In this document: positions 21,778-23,591 of the stretch, one piece after another
Layout: every line of letters starts with the position of its first letter
Position numbering within the stretch: the stretch's first letter is position 1
Assembly (NCBI GenBank): GCA_947500965.1
Contig: CANMWW010000002.1
Location: 1 to 23,591, forward strand
Reading direction: 5' to 3'
Length of the DNA: 23,591 nucleotides
Source of the DNA: Alphaproteobacteria bacterium
Lineage (GTDB): Bacteria > Pseudomonadota > Alphaproteobacteria > CACIAM-22H2
Notes under the pieces: generated by a model
Told to the model about the DNA's origin: nothing
Databases searched by the model: none
Seen by the model: only the letters and a program-made list of their open reading frames with translations
Position numbers and translations under genes: made by a program

Positions 21778-23591
<1,814 letters not shown>

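Overview
The window is about 23.6 kb of very GC-rich bacterial chromosome, densely coding on both strands. A gcrA gene, a cell-cycle regulator essentially confined to Alphaproteobacteria, places it in that class. The high GC, the TPR-glycosyltransferase fusion, the Tat-exported DUF882 protein, the M81 peptidase and the many small catabolic operons would fit a Rhodospirillales/Acetobacterales-type genome, but that finer placement is inference. I see no rRNA, tRNA, CRISPR array, phage or insertion sequence. Twenty genes are supported; the last runs off the right edge.

Left part (1-1904): an NlpC/P60 cell-wall hydrolase meets, tail to tail, a two-gene minus-strand unit (DUF6489 protein, then a thioredoxin-like 2Fe-2S ferredoxin). 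A SugE/Gdx-type SMR exporter runs divergently from that unit.

Catabolic block A (1919-9078): a six-gene minus-strand operon, SDR -> MFS -> D-2-hydroxyacid dehydrogenase -> FSR-like MFS -> PhyH dioxygenase -> TIGR02466-type 2OG-Fe(II) oxygenase. Spacers are 38 bp or less and one stop/start pair overlaps. A third MFS gene is divergent from it. Two non-heme iron oxygenases beside a 2-hydroxyacid dehydrogenase suggest hydroxylation followed by oxidation of an imported organic acid; the substrate is unknown.

Catabolic block B (9027-15772): a creatininase-family amidohydrolase is divergent from an M24 (creatinase/prolidase-fold) hydrolase. Then comes a minus-strand operon, class III aminotransferase -> M81 metallopeptidase -> SDR, divergent from an IclR regulator with a good operator-like palindrome in the shared promoter region. 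This looks like regulated use of an amino-acid or peptide-like compound.

Housekeeping part (15782-23591): gcrA, followed by a strong stem-loop, then an overlapping minus-strand set (DUF853 HerA-like ATPase, TPR-glycosyltransferase, secreted Cys-rich protein of unknown function). On the plus strand are a Tat-exported DUF882/M15-like peptidase and a CorA-family channel. A SNF2-family helicase converges on corA and is cut by the window edge. The 297-bp gap between gcrA and the DUF882 gene is the most AT-rich stretch and carries a GANTC site and a DnaA-box-like sequence.

No clear undescribed system is visible. The best leads are the two-oxygenase operon, the aminotransferase/M81/SDR operon with its IclR operator, a perfect 17-bp tandem duplication that copies the phyH start codon, and palindromes built around opposing stop codons at convergent gene ends.
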